Assembly (NCBI GenBank): GCA_014281115.1
Contig: JACONQ010000020.1
Coordinates: forward strand, 1,116,001-1,180,000
Length of the DNA stretch: 64,000 nucleotides
Origin: Laburnicola sp. R22_1
Taxonomy: Eukaryota; Ascomycota; Dothideomycetes; Pleosporales; Didymosphaeriaceae
Direction: 5' to 3'
Under the pieces are notes generated by a model. The model had not been told where the DNA came from. It saw only the letters and a list, made by a program, of their open reading frames with translations, and searched no databases. How positions within the stretch are numbered: position 1 is the first letter of the stretch; each line of letters starts with the position of its first letter. Shown piece after piece: positions 31,036 to 44,200 of this stretch. A program made the translations under genes and the position numbers.

Positions 31036-34000
31036 ATGGAGAGGCAGCACGCGTTTGCACAGGCAAGGGACACTTGCATCCACCGTACATGGCCCACTAA
31101 TACCGTATCCAGCTGAAGCCACCTTGTATTGAGCTGCTCCACGTCACCGCCACCCTCGTCCAGCGGCCCAACGCGCGCAAAGACCTGGTTGATGCCTCGG
31201 CAAAGCTACTCGGCGCTCTCCAGTCTGTAGCCTCCAAGCCGGGGGCACTAGACGCAAGACTTGCTGAATATGCCTTCGTCCCCATCTCGCAACTGCTCAG
31301 AATCTCCCGGACCGTACCCGTTCGTGCCTTGGAAATCTGCTTAGAATGCATCTCCGTCCTTCTCCGAGCCGGCTGGGGCGGGTCTCTGGCGCCTGAGCTG
31401 TGCGGGCAACTGCTAATCCTATTCACCTTCATGGCCAAACCATCGTCGGCAGAGAGCGGCATCGCAGCTTCATCCGAAGAGCTGCAGTCACTGGCCCTCA
31501 AGTGCACCGCAGAGCTCTTCACTGAGTCATCTCGGGCCATCCAGGGGAAGCAGCAGCTCACTGCGACAGCAAACATTCCCGCGTTAGGAGAAGCGGTTCT
31601 AGTCGTCCTAGACTGCCTAACGGAAAGCAAATCAAATAGCGTCAAGCTCCAAGCTATTGCGGCTATGACAGCGCTCATTGCTGCAATCGACGACAAGGAT
31701 GCGCTTGCCAGCTTTCTTCCACGCATGGTTTCTTCACTCACAAAGGTATTGACTCCTAGTAGCAGTAATCGTCAGAGTTTCCGTGTACTTGAGCGCGGGC
31801 TTGACACCGTATCTATCCTTTTCCTACGTTTATTGAGCGACCATGCAACCAAACATCTTCCCGAAACAACTCCAGCAGATTCGAAAGACAGCACTAGAAC
31901 CCTTCGCTCGGTGTCCTGGCTGCAGGCAACCGCCTCCCAGATCAAGGTTGCTCTAGGCAATCTTCTCAAGCTGCGAAACCACGACAAGTCAGAGGTGCGA
32001 CAGTCTCTACTTCGCCTATGCACCACCATCATACAAGAATGTCGAATGTCTCTTGCTGATTGTGTGGGTATGGTCATTGAAACCATGGTCATTTTGGCTG
32101 GACGCGGCGGCCCTCAGGATACGGTTGAGAACGATCTACGAACGATGCTATCAGCAGACGAAAAGCTCTCCGCGCTTCTGAAGGAGAGCCTTCATGGCTG
32201 GGTGATATCTTTGCCTAGATTGATGCAGTCAAAAGATGACGTCGGTCGACGACAGGTGATCCACCAGGTCTCGACCACGCTTCGACTTTTCGGCGAAGAC
32301 CAGATGTTGGTAGACAATCTTCTGGCAGACAATCTCCGCGATGGGATATCCGCCGTCCTCGGTGATTCCAAAGACACGCATTCCATCACGGAAGCGGCAC
32401 CTGATACGGCTTTCGACCAGCAGCTGATACTCAGTAAGGCCTCGTCTGCATCATTTGCACCTTTGCGACTTCGCTTGAAAGGACAAGAAGACATGATCAA
32501 GGAGTTCAGAGTTCTGCTGAATGAACTGGCCAAGTCCAACTCGGCAGTGACGATTGTGCAAGAACTTGTCAACTCTCTGGGTCTAGGCACACAAGAGAGC
32601 CAATTAGCGACCTTCTGGGTCTCGGTCAATCTGCTCAGGGATGCCATGACCTTTAGTCCCTCCATCGACGACTTCGTTGATTTCGGCGGCTCTAATCCAC
32701 AAGATGACCTACTCGATAACTTGTACTCCCACTCCTTGGCAGTTTTGAGCTCGCAGGATACCTCATCACCGCCTCATTGGCATTTTCAAGCTCTTGCGCT
32801 AGAGGTTTTTGCTTTGCAAGCAACACGGTACAAAACCGAGTTCAGAGCTGAGCTGACCGAAACTTTGTACCCCGTTCTTCACTGCTTGGGCAGCTCCAAC
32901 CCCAGCCTTCGAAACCACGCCATCACATGCCTCAACGTCATTGCTGATTCGTGTGGGTGCCAAAGTGCGAGCGAACTGGTCATCTCCAACGTCGACTATA
33001 TCGTCAATGCTGTAGGCCTTCGACTTAGCTATGGCGACGTGTCACCGCAAGCACCTCAAGTACTCCTCATGATGATGCGCCTTTGCGGTCCATCATTACT
33101 ACCTTATCTGGACGATCTTGTAGGAAGCATCTTTGGGGCGTTGGAGAGGTACCACGGTTATCCAAAGCTAGTCGAGCTGCTCTTCGCAGTGTTGAAAGGT
33201 ATGGCTGAGGAGGGGGTAAAAGCACCACAACTGGCCATCAACGCCTCCGCCGACCAACCACACAACCACACCAAACAAAATGATGAATCCCACACGCTCA
33301 ATATCCTCCAGCAGCTCAAGGACCTAGAAAGAAGGACCCGCGAGCAAGCCCAAGACCTACAAGAACTCCCCCGCGGCTCCTTCCCCCAAAAACCCTGGAC
33401 ATCCCTCAAAGAAGAAGACATAAACCCCGTCCCCTCAACCGAAACCGAAACCGAAACCCACGACCCCTCGGAAGACGCCCCAACGCCAGACGAACCCCCA
33501 CCACCCGCCCCCCTCACCTTCGACATCCTCCTCAAAATCTCCCAGCTAACACAACACTACCTCACATCCTCCTCCCCCTCCCTCCGCACATCCCTCCTCT
33601 CCCTCCTCCAAACGACCATCCCCGCCCTCGCCAACCACGAAAACTCCTTCCTCCCCCTAATCAACACACTATGGCCCGTCCTGCTCCCCCGTCTCGACGA
33701 CCCAGAAGCCTACATCGTCGCCAACACGCTCGACACCGTCGCGCTCCTATGCACGCATGCGGGCAACTTCATGAGAAGCCGGATTGAAGGCGCGTGGGAC
33801 GTGATAAAGCGGATTCAACGGAGGACAGGACAGAGGATGGAGAGTCGCGCAAACGCAGCACAGGCTACAAGACGGATCAAACCGACGCGTCTCGCGGAAT
33901 TGTCGAATATCACTAGCATCGCCGCCAGTAGCGGTAGTTCGAGCACGGAGATGACATCTGCGTCCCGCGCGGAAATATATGTCGATACGCCTACGCGGAT

Positions 34001-34208
34001 GATTTGGGATGCGCTCGTAAGGGTGCTTTGCGCTGTATCGCGGTATGTTGATATTCGCGAGGAGGTGTTCGATGATGTGTTGGATATGTTGGATCCTGTG
34101 CTTGGAGAAAGTGATGTTAGAAGGGCGCTGGAGGTGAGGAATGCGGATGCGGTGTGGTTGAGGTTGGTTAGGAAGGGGAGGGAGGGGGCGGAGATAGGGG
34201 GTTGGTGA
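31036..34208 (+). CDS. TTI1: TTI1, subunit of the TTT (Tel2-Tti1-Tti2) complex
   Basis: Two exons, 31036-31062 and 31113-34208, 1040 residues, close to the length of yeast Tti1. The first exon encodes only nine residues (MERQHAFAQ) and joins to LKPPCIELLHV, the conserved N-terminal helix of the family. The 50-bp intron begins GC rather than GT (GCAAGG), has a perfect CTAAT branch point and ends CAG. The rest is alpha-solenoid (HEAT/ARM-like) throughout, with the typical C-terminal block NTLWPVLLPRLDDPEAYIVANTLDTVALLC. An acidic, Pro-rich linker (about 695-725, with TETETE) separates the last helical repeats. The TTT complex, with Hsp90 and R2TP, stabilises PIKK kinases (TOR, ATM/Tel1, ATR/Mec1). 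The start is chosen because it lies in a good context (CCGCCATGG) and splices in frame. Confidence 0.92.
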
Positions 34209-34523
34209 GGGAGTTGTAGAGGTTTTGGGGGTTGTATGATGTTTAGGGTGGTGGTGGGTTTTGGTGAAGGGTTGTGGATGTGTGAGCTATGTCAGGCGCC
34301 GCCGGTCGTAAAGACTCCAATCTTCCCAATATCTTCACATGATGTACATGCTAATGATAGTTTCGCGACATAGTGTTATTGTGTTATACAGTAAGTACCA
34401 TGCCCTCCAACCCCGCCGTCCAAACAATTACGACATACGTACTACCCCCTGTAGTCCCCATATATCATACACATATCCTACAACAATCAAACACCCTCAC
34501 CACTATCCCATCCCTAACAAACA
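34209..34523. other. Intergenic between convergent TTI1 and BolA3
   Basis: 315 bp of G/T-rich then T/A-rich 3' flank; nothing else seen. Confidence 0.4.
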
Positions 34524-35208
34524 TCACGCAACCTTCGTCCTCAACTGCACCCCATGCCACCCCTTAATCTCTTCCTTCAACACCTCATTCACCAGCTTGT
34601 GCTGCTGTATCACGCTCAGTCCCTTGAACCGCGCACTCTCGATCTGCAACGTGTACATGGAGCCGCACCCGCCGCTGATGTCTTGGACCTGGAGGGGGAT
34701 GTTGTTAGCTGAGCCGAGCTGGGTGAGGTGTGGCGTGCGGGGTCGGGGTGTGGTGTGGTGTGGTGTGGTGTGGTAGGGCCAGGGTATAGGGGAGGGGGAG
34801 GCGATTGTGCAGATGAGTGCGTGCATGCATGTATGCGTGGTGATGGTGATCGGTCAACGACCTCGCAACGCTCCGCATCGCACGCATCATACAAGCCAAC
34901 CACCCCACCCCCTCCCCTCCCCTCCCGCAACCACACCCACTAATCCACAAACATACCTCCAATTTCACCGGCTCCAACTCCCTCTTAATCTTATTAAAAA
35001 TATGGAGTTCGGCCTCATTCAGGTAATCCGGCGGCTCGGGCTCGCTCGCACCCGTCGCATAGGCTCTTCTTGCCTGGAAAAATGCGGGGAAGGCGCGCGT
35101 CGGGCCTGCGAGACGACATGATCGGTGAGGTTGGGCGCGTGTGCGGGGGAGGGGCGGAGGTACGCGGAGGGTGGTGGTGAGGCGGAGGAGGGCTCGGGAG
35201 GGCGCCAT
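34524..35208 (-). CDS. BolA-like protein 3, mitochondrial Fe-S cluster factor
   Basis: Two exons, 34957-35208 and 34524-34688, phase 0, 138 residues. The first 45 residues are Arg/Ala/Thr-rich with almost no acidic residues, a mitochondrial presequence. The mature part is a BolA domain: LNEAELHIFNKIKRELEP (helix 1), then ISGGCGSMYTLQIESARFKG and the signature IQQHKLVNEVLKEEIKGWHG, including the conserved Cys in GGCG and the cluster-ligand His in the C-terminal H-G. BolA1/BolA3 proteins work with Grx5 and Nfu1 in handing [4Fe-4S] clusters to mitochondrial enzymes such as lipoate synthase; the short C-terminus and GGCG favour BolA3. The intron (34689-34956) is 268 bp, unusually long for this window, and contains a TGTGG pentamer run near 34748-34773. 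Confidence 0.9.
34748..34773 (+). repeat. TGTGG pentanucleotide microsatellite
   Basis: About five tandem TGTGG units inside the BolA3 intron. Confidence 0.8.
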
Positions 35209-37100
35209 TGCGAGGGGGGAGGTGTTAAAGAGGTGGGAGATGTGGTTGTGTGTGTTTGTGAGGTTTGGATAACTTTTGGGAGCTTGGGGTTGGGGTTTCG
35301 TCGTGGCCGGGGGTCCGAGCTTCACTTGTTCCGACCCTACCTAGGTACGTACCTAGGTACCTAGCTGTCCAATCATGTGATGCGCTTACTCACTCTTGCT
35401 GTTATATCGATAAGGTATGCTCTATCTGTTCATCTCGTCTCGTCTCGTCTCTTCTCTTCTCCGATGACACATCTACATGACAACTTCAAAATCACTTCGG
35501 CATCCCTCAGACGGTGAGCGGTGAGTTGCAATTTCGACATGCGCAAGCCAATACGTCCCATTCGCGCCGCTAGAATCCTCCACACGCTCCTCCCTCCTCC
35601 ACAAACAAGATATCTCCGCCAAAGCCCGCGGAAGCCCAAGCAGCCAGCCATCTCCAGCATGCTGACTCAAAAAACATATGCACCTCTGCATGCATGACCC
35701 TCACCGGCCCATCGGCGAAACTCCACCCGCCGATCTCTACACACATATGCGCCCTGAGAGTCGCCCTCTTTCCTTGCAACCACTTCAACCACGCACGCAC
35801 GCATGCATACATCCTACCTATACACCACAACCATGCACTCTAAAAACCCACGTGCCGATATATCCTCACGCTTCCTCGCTTCTGACATCCCATCACATAT
35901 ACACACACACAGCAACACGTCCCCAAACCACCCACCCTGGTTTGCAATAGTCCGTCTCCGCATTCGTATCCCCAGCCCCAGCCAAGAGAGCTGGGAAGGA
36001 CCCTTCTGGGCCTTCTCGTACACATACATACTCGTACTGCAGACGCTGGACCCTGCGTCTCGGGCTCGCTGAAAAGCTGTAGAGGGGGTCATGGAGAGCG
36101 GGGTAGGAGATAGACAGGCTGGCCTGTCTTGTCTTGTCTTATCTTGCACCAGAGAGCTAGCGCTACCAACACGTGCGCGTATACGGCGTGGTGTAGGTCT
36201 TTGCAGGTGCTTGCTATGGGCTGGGATAGTCTAGGTTGCTGTGCGTGCGGCGGACTGGGTTGCTGGAGGTATGGTCAGTAGGTCCGTAGTAAATGTACGT
36301 GAGAAACCTTTCACGTCCTCGATAAACGATTCACTCGAACAACACCACAGCAGACAATCTGTGATCTTACTCCCAAACAGCATCTATAAACCAATCCGCT
36401 CTAATCACATCCAGCCAGCCAGCCAGCCAGCCATCCAAGTACCTCAACGAAACCATACAAACCCCAACCCTGACTCCAACCTCCCACCTTTCCATCCACC
36501 TATCACAAAACAAACACTACACCTCCCACTCACGCACTCACGCCTTCACCAACTCCCCATCCCGTCCTCCATCTTCATCTCCAACCTCCAAATTACCCAA
36601 AGCACCCCTCCTCCCACCAATCACACGCCACCCCCCTAACGCTCTCTAATAAAACGCATAGCACCTCAACCTCAAACTTGAATACATCCTTCATCTCGGA
36701 TATTCAAAAACGCCCTCTTGCTCAGTCAGAGCCAGAGCAAATTATGCATTCTGTGCGTGCGATAGTAGCGTTTTTAAAAGAGACGGGAGTCTCGATCAAA
36801 GTCCAAACACCCCACCCAGCGTACGATACGATACGTACGTACGTATGTACACGAGATACAAATACAACGGGATGATATCGTACGAAAGTAACGTGCATAG
36901 TATAGTATGTAGAGAAAGAAATAGATAGGCAGATAAATATCCGATCTAGATACACTCTCGTGAAGGGCTAGAAGAGACAGGGTAGAGTGAAGCGCCGACG
37001 AGGCACTCTAAATTTTTTTTTAAGAGTGCAGACGCAATCTCCACAGTACCGTACCGTGCACAGTCTACCTCGTAATACGCATTCGCATCCGCGTTCAAGA
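35209..37100. other. Intergenic, low-complexity
   Basis: 1.9 kb upstream of BolA3. Contains many short simple-sequence runs, for example CTCGTCTCGTCTCGTCTC near 35436, CAGCCAGCCAGCCAGCCAGCC near 36412 and CGATACGATACGTACGTACG near 36823. Open frames here are compositional only; I see no gene. Confidence 0.4.
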
Positions 37101-38280
37101 CACCTACCTCATTGCAGTACAACGCAACGCACCGCAACACAACCCCTCTCCCATCCTGCCCCATCCCATTCCATTCCATCCCATCCCAAGCCCAACCAAT
37201 CAACCACCCAAATTGCACATCCCCCTCCCCCTCCACATCCTACGGCCCCTCCTACTACCCCTCCTCCTCCTCGCCGCCCTCACCGCTGCCCTACCCCCCC
37301 ACCAATCCCGCCCCTCCCCCTCGCACACCGCCCAAGATCACCAGCTACCCAGCAACCGCCATCCCCCTCTCCACATCTCTCCATGTGCCGACGACGCTGC
37401 TCCCTTCTTCGCAGCGACCAGCCAACCGGAGCAGAGCAGAACTAGGACAAGCACCCGGCACCTCTTCAGCCACTGGGGGCCGATTCCCATTTCTCCAAGA
37501 GCTGCCGTTGTCCCGATGTGAAGACGGGGAGGTATCCGTGTTGGGCGACGGATGCGGTGCAGGTATGTATGTGTGTTGTTTTGAGAGAAGAAGAAGAAGG
37601 AGGAGGAGGAGAAGAAGAAGAAGGGAAAGAAGAGATGGTAGGGCGGATAGGCGCGTCCGTGTGTGCGTGTGCGTGTGCGTATGTGTAGAAAGAGAGACCC
37701 GTAGACGTAGCCTTTCAAACATACATAGAGAAAAAAAAAAAAGGGGGACATGAGGAAGTGACAAAAAGGAAAGAAAAAAAAAAGGAAAAAAGCTAACCCG
37801 CCCATAATCCAGAGCTGAAACTTCGACGAACTCCACTCCTTCCGTCTGCTGGACGGCAGCCGCACGCGCCTTGTCCGACGCCGCCACGCGTAAAGGTACG
37901 CTCGAGTGCTCTACCTCCTCATCCCTTCTCTCCCTTTGACAAAAAAAAATCCTATGAACCTGCGCCCCCCGCCCCCCCCAGTGCGACACGCTCTACACCC
38001 CAACGCCGATAACGGGAAACCATCCATGCGACCTGGGGCCAGAACACGGGCGGCCTGATGACGACTCCGGCTGCGATGATGGTAGAAGCGCCGAGTGTCA
38101 CGGGTACGGCTACACCGCTGCCGCGCTGGGAAGATGTGGCGTGGAATCCGGAACACTATGGGGTGCGGGAAGGAGACGAACGAGAAGAGGGATTCCCTGG
38201 CGTTTGAGTCGGCGTTGAGGCAGGCGTTGTTGCAAGGGAGCCGTTGTGGAGTGATGGCTGTCACTGTGGTGATGCTTTGA
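37100..38280 (+). other. Possible spliced plus-strand gene, unresolved
   Basis: Three separate hints on the plus strand: a leucine-rich, signal-peptide-like run near 37213-37300 (LRPLLLPLLLLAALTAALP) lacking an ATG; an open segment about 37447-37563 with a Cys-containing peptide (SCRCPDVKTGRYPC) that ends in a canonical GTATGT donor; and a strong acceptor (C-run then CAG at about 37980-37982) opening a segment to about 38200. The 37570-37800 stretch between is GA-rich, GT-rich and A-rich simple sequence. Phases among these pieces do not settle on one model, so I do not call a CDS. A minus-strand reading near 37810-37920 (RVAASDKARAAAVQQ) is equally possible. Confidence 0.2.
37587..37629 (+). 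repeat. AAG/AGG purine microsatellite
   Basis: Run of GAAGAAGAAG and GAGGAGGAG units, followed by a GTGTGCGTGTGCGTGTGCG run at about 37658-37682. Confidence 0.85.
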
Positions 38281-41200
38281 GGGAGTGGTGGTGAAGGATG
38301 TCGTCGATTGGACAGTGAATACCGCTTCGAGTGAGCATTGCTGTAATACTACCATGGCGTTAGCTTCGTCTGTTGATTCATTCAGTTGACGAAGATTGCA
38401 CACTTTGCTCTGCTCTGTCGTATAATGCGTCTCTGGGGAAGCTTCGTCTTCCCAGCACCAGCAGCAAAAGAGCGGCACTCCATGGGTGGAATCCCCAAGA
38501 AGCGCTTGCTCGGCGATTAGCCCTTCAATGCAGCACCAAACGGCCATACGCACCTCCCCCTCTTCCATTGATCCTCCTCCTTGGTGCAAAAACATACCTC
38601 GATAGCGCTCTACCGCACCATCGGACTCACTGCATCCCATCGCTCGAGACGCCGAGGAGTCCGACCGCTCTAGCCTTCTACACACCCTCTCACCAGCATC
38701 CCCATTCATTCATTCATTCATTTAGACGCCGACTCCGACCGCTCGGAAACTTCTACACCCTCACACCACCATCCCCACACCCCGTCAAAATTAGCATCCC
38801 AACCATCTGTCCACAAAACCCTTCCGCAACTCGCACCCCGACCCTGCTCCCACACAGAGCCAAGCAGTGTACCAACGCGCCTACCCCACAAGCGCGGAGT
38901 CCATCCACGCCACTCATGCATGGCAGTACTGTAGCGCAGGTCTCGACACGCCAACACCGAAGCCACGCATCCGTTGGGACGCCAGACGGTAGGCTCGCGA
39001 TACGAGACGACGGGCTCTAACCCGGTACTGTACTCTCGCAAGGTAGACTGGAGGTGAGGGTCGCCGTGTAGTCGGAACACACGCATCCTCGCAACGTGCT
39101 TTGTCTTCTCCACATAATAGACTTCTGAACCCCATCGAAGACGCGTAACTTTGTACGGGCAATACCGTATCTATCCAAGCACGGCCTTTCACGGAGTAAT
39201 AAAATCGAAGTCCGCAAGGGGGCCGAGTAATACATATGTAGGTAGAAGTCCCGATTTTCACCCCACGGCAAGACAGAGGTGCCGACAAAGTTTTGTGCCG
39301 CCACCGACCCACCGCTTGGACGCTTGGACTTGTGGAAGTCTGGGGAGGGCGCCTCATTCAACGACTATCATGTTTGCGGCTTGATACCGTGGGGTCGTTA
39401 AATGGGGCACCAAAGCCACACCAATCCACATGTATGCAAAGGCGTCCTAGGCGCCATGCAGATCGACAGTCGGACTCGTGTATGTGAAAACGAGGCTTTT
39501 GACTTGGAGACCCTGATCGTCTCGGTTTCGGACCCTCGCGTCTTACTCAACTAGGCCGTATGCGATGCGGGGTCGAATGGCCAGCCTCCAACCATAGCGA
39601 GGGCCCTGAAGCCCAAAAAAGTCATCAGCATGCGTACAGCGCTGCACACCTCTCATGGTAGACTACCATAGCTGCATACTCCACGCCCAAGGCTTTCTAG
39701 TCTTCCCCTCATTCACTCACCTCAGCTCAAGCCTCATGTCTGTCCACATCTCCGCATAAAGCAACGGATGCGCGTCAGACCACAGGTTGATGCTTGGGCA
39801 GTGCATTTGGCTGATAGTCTGATACCATGTCTGCAGACATCGAAACACCTTTCTCAGCCAATAATGGGAGGACGTGGATGTCTACATGATACCGAACAGC
39901 TGGGAACCTTACGAGGCATAAATCGGCGTCTTGCGTGCCTCAGAGAAGGTGAAGCGCGGACCTCTTGGGCCAGATGCGGCCCGCAGATAGACTACTGCGG
40001 GCTGTCAGCACGACCCACAAAAGCCATTGAAGAGAAGCCAGGGTGGTCCGCGAATGGAAGCTCCAGCACCACCTCCATGAAGTGCTACCTTCGATCTCGA
40101 AACACCACGCTGCTCACCGGCGGGTACGCGGCATGCAATTTTGATTTTGTTGAGCATGAAGGATTCCGTTGGCTGAAGTCGAGATTGAAAGCCAGACGCT
40201 GCAAATGGAGTAGGCAAGCCACCCGACGACTGGTTCGAGCCTGTCTCGCAGAATCAACAAGAGAGGAGAGGGTGCGAGGCGCCTACCTCCGTGCCCTTCG
40301 CCGTCGCCGTTCACTCAAGAGCAAAAGCGACACAGATCAGCTCCGTGCAACATCTCCACCAGCCCCGCTCACCATCTTCAACGCGTCGCATCCGCACTCG
40401 GTTGCGCGTCCACACGGTGGGAGATGCTAAAAGCAGTCCATTGTGGTGTGACCATGCAAGATAATGCAACGCGCTACGTTAGCTGCGTTAAAGCCGCATT
40501 TAAGCGCCAGTCGTTCGCTCCACTCTTGCGCAAGCGAGAGCGAGGGTCTGGCCAGAATCATTATCGGCGATATCTTGGCGATAAAATTTGTATAGGAGGG
40601 ATCAAAACGCTGTGAGGGTGTACACACCACTGCACATTACAGAACGGGTACCTTTTCACCCTGCGTGGTAGGCCTCGGGTCCTCAGGCCGCGGGAGTAGA
40701 CGAGAAATCGAAGGCGATGAAAATTTGCTTCGCTCAACAGGGAGTACTTGATATCGACCATGCTACAACCGTCCATGTCCTCCGAGCAGATCATTTGTTG
40801 AGCCCTTCGCCACATCCGAAACCCGTTTTCTTGGACAGAGTCATTTCAAAGTTCTGACATTCCTAACGCTCGGTGGCGGCCGTTGGCGAACACAAGCAGC
40901 ATGACAATCAGTTCTTTGTGCGCTTGACGCCGAGCCGCCATTATTGCGCAGAGGGAGGACAATCTCAGTTGGCGCCCGTATTGTGCCATGACATGGCCTG
41001 ATGTCCGAATGGCAAATTACCGTTGGCACAATCATGCAAAAATCCAAGATTTGACGCCGCTCCCACATGGCGACAAGACAGCGTACAAGTGGTCGACTAC
41101 GCGGCCCAAAGTCGGACACCGAGGTCATCGTTTCTGGTGGCTTGAAGATCTTCTGCACGCAATACTGGGAGCCGCAAAGTATGTATCACGACTGCTGGCG

Positions 41201-44200
41201 AGTAAGCACCCCGGGTTTCCTCACTCTCTAGTAACGCCTGGGGTGAAAGATCGCAGCCCTACCATGTACACACGTCGGCGACCAACAACGACAGTCCATC
41301 AAGCGACCCAGCCCCACCTTCATACCGGTTGTGGCTTTGGAGCTCAAGAAGCGATACCGCTAGCAAGTTTGCAAGGCTAATTCCTTCGTGTAAGAAGGCG
41401 CGCCGAGTGGAGATTTTGTTGAGGAAAGATTGCATGCGCTCATGCAGGGCGTGCATGAGCGATTCGCTTGGTTGTAGACGAGCGACCGGTGACAGGCTTC
41501 CGCAAACCTGATGGATGAAGTCTGCGGATGCGTATATTGTGGTGGGTGACACGGCGCGTACTGGGCTTTCGAATAGGTAAGGAGATATGGTGAGGCGGCG
41601 AGATAGGGTGTACGGATGCGCTGGGAGGTGACGACGAGAAGGGTATGCCGGAAGTCATGCTTCCCGTATTCATTTATCGCCACTCATCACCCGGGCCGTT
41701 TTTGAAGTGCGTAGGTTCGGCTCGCCATGCCGAACTGTGTGTTTGTAACGTGTGGCCTTACCTCCCGATACACCAACAACTACAGTGTACCGCCATCTTG
41801 GAGGCTTCCCCGCAGGCGTTGTGTCTGAAAGTCACCCTGAATGACTCGCCTTGTGAGGTTTCCAAGGTGTATGTGTTATGATAACATCCTTATCGCTAGG
41901 TTTCCCTTGTGCGGTAGATGGTCACATATCTGGAGCGTCAGCAGAAGAGTGATAAATGGCAGCCTCCTCGACAGCCTCCATTCATTGAAACGCTGCAGCC
42001 TTTTATCCGATGCCGACATCCGAGAGCATAGTCGTCATCTGGATTACGTTGAATGCAGTTTCTCATGGCCAGCATACGTATGGAGGGCAAGTGATCAGCA
42101 CAAGCGGCGGGGTTTGACGTCCACTGATAAGGAGCTAGCGCAGGATGAAGTCCATATTCGATAAGAGGTCATGAACGGGATGTGGCGGGTAGACAGCGTC
42201 AGTCGAATCTGGAGTGAGTAATGAACATGAGGATGCAGATCCATCCCCTTTCTCAGTATCCTCTGTCAACTATCCGAAATTCGGAAGCTTTGGAGACGGA
42301 GTGGCCACAACGTGAAGCAAGTGTCTCCCGGGAGCTAGGAGAGTTATGTGTAATACCCGAAGTTGATCAGATGTGAGCTTATGTTGAAGACGACCGGCTG
42401 TGCGTGTGACTGCACTGCACTGAGGATCATGGGATTCACCCTACCCCGCGCGCTGGCCCTGTATGCATCCAGTCGATATGATCTTGTTCGCCCAAGAGCC
42501 TATCGGCGAACTGTCGCATGTCCGACTGCGAAGCTGACAGTGATTTGCCGCCGGAGAATTTCGATAGATATCGGGACTACACTGGACTCCGAGCGGGCCA
42601 AGAAAACGCCGTACTTTCTCCCAGCGGAAGGGCGATTAATTCGGCCAGTAGTAGACCTGTCGAAGGGCGCCTCCTGCGGGTCATCTGTGAGCATATTGGC
42701 AAATCATCAAACTTAGAATGTACCGTGGTTCGTATCAAAGTGCGTTTGTCAGATCTGGCGTGACCGAGAGCGGTACAGTCTGGTACCTACGACAACCGAG
42801 CCTCCAAAGTCAGCTGCGCAAACTCCATAGCTTCGACATCCCGAGCCGTGCGCGTCGCGTTGGATAAGTACTGCTTCTGGCGGAGGATGAGTTGGAGATG
42901 GAGGTGGGCGGAGCGGGGACGGCTGTGGGGGTTCCGCCGTTGGCGCGGATCTTGAGACAAACGTAAGCAGGCAGGCAGGACCGAAGTCGCAGGAAGTCGC
43001 ATCCAATCTGACGATGATGAGCGGTGTGAGTGTGCAAGGCTTAATTGTTCGGACAAGTAAATTGCTGCCTAGCATAAGCCCCTGGACGCCTTTCGCTGAG
43101 CAGAGGCAATTGTTTGGTTAAAGTGGCTGGTATGCTAGGTTTGCCTGCCAGCACGACTCGGTACCTCACTCATCACATCGTCGAGGGACTTCATCCTGAG
43201 CTGATTATTGCAGCTGGAAACCTTGCATGCATGAAGAGTTAGGTAGATTGCCATAATAGTGGAGTTGCAGAGTGCGTGTAGACGTTGTAGATATCGAAGT
43301 CCTGGGACATCGTTTCTTCTTGCTCGCCGTGGTCGGCCATGTCGGAAGGACCAGAGCCGAGCTTCCTGCTGCTGACAAACCTTCCGCTTGCGAACAGATC
43401 AATTCCGAACGAAATACAGCCATTCATGCACAAGACCAGTCGGTGAAAAGTGCTAACGGTCCAAGCCCTTACACGACGGGTTATACTTGGCAACGCATTT
43501 CCCCGCATTTTGCAACGAACCTTGGCCTCAGCGCAGACGTGGCGCACGCAGGAAAGCGTGATTCGGCGAAGACGCGAGGAACCATGGCAGCGGTGTGAAT
43601 ACCTGTAGGACAAGTGATACGAATTGAAAGCACGCTGGAGCTAGGAGCCTCATGATGGCTATGAAACAGGTACGTACGTGGTCCGATTGCTGAGAGTCGC
43701 CCATGTTTGCGATGCAAGGAGCGTCGGGGTGAGTCGCGGCGCTACCTTCTATGGACAAGGGCCTTTTTGCGATGGTCGTTTCTAGGGCAGATGGATGTTT
43801 GTGACACATGCGCCTTGCCGGATGCAGCGGGCGGTGAGAGCACATCCCTGGTCCCGTGGCTTAGTGGAGTCCACGGGTCCACTGGTGGTCGCAAGCGAGA
43901 TTCACCAACATGCGATTGTGAAGGCCAGACATGGTGATCCGGGATCTCACTAAGGCACGATTTGGACCCGCCGCGACATGGCATCTGGAACCCCTGCCAG
44001 GAAGCATGTTTGCCAGAGGTACGACGCTGCCAGAGATGCGTGGTCAAGGTGCTTCCGTTCCAAGTTCCCAGTGTTACGTAGATGGGATCAAGGGCGGCAC
44101 GGCATGCTCAGGTGTCGTGGAGTCGAAATGGCTCACATACGGATACGATACAGGTTTTGGAAACAGCCACGCGATAAGGCGATAGGTAATACGCAGTACG

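Noticed and set aside
40225..40250. TGGTTCGAGCCTG resembling a tRNA T-arm
   Set aside because: Flanking bases do not pair into a T-stem and no anticodon arm precedes it.
39768..40430. 220-codon plus-strand open frame
   Set aside because: No recognisable domain, overlapping open frames on the other strand, Arg/Ser-rich translation typical of GC-balanced random sequence.
43855..43925. tRNA-like box A (TGGCTTAGTGG)
   Set aside because: No matching box B (GGTTCRANNCC) at the right distance and no acceptor-stem pairing; more likely part of a short inverted repeat GTGGA...TCCAC.
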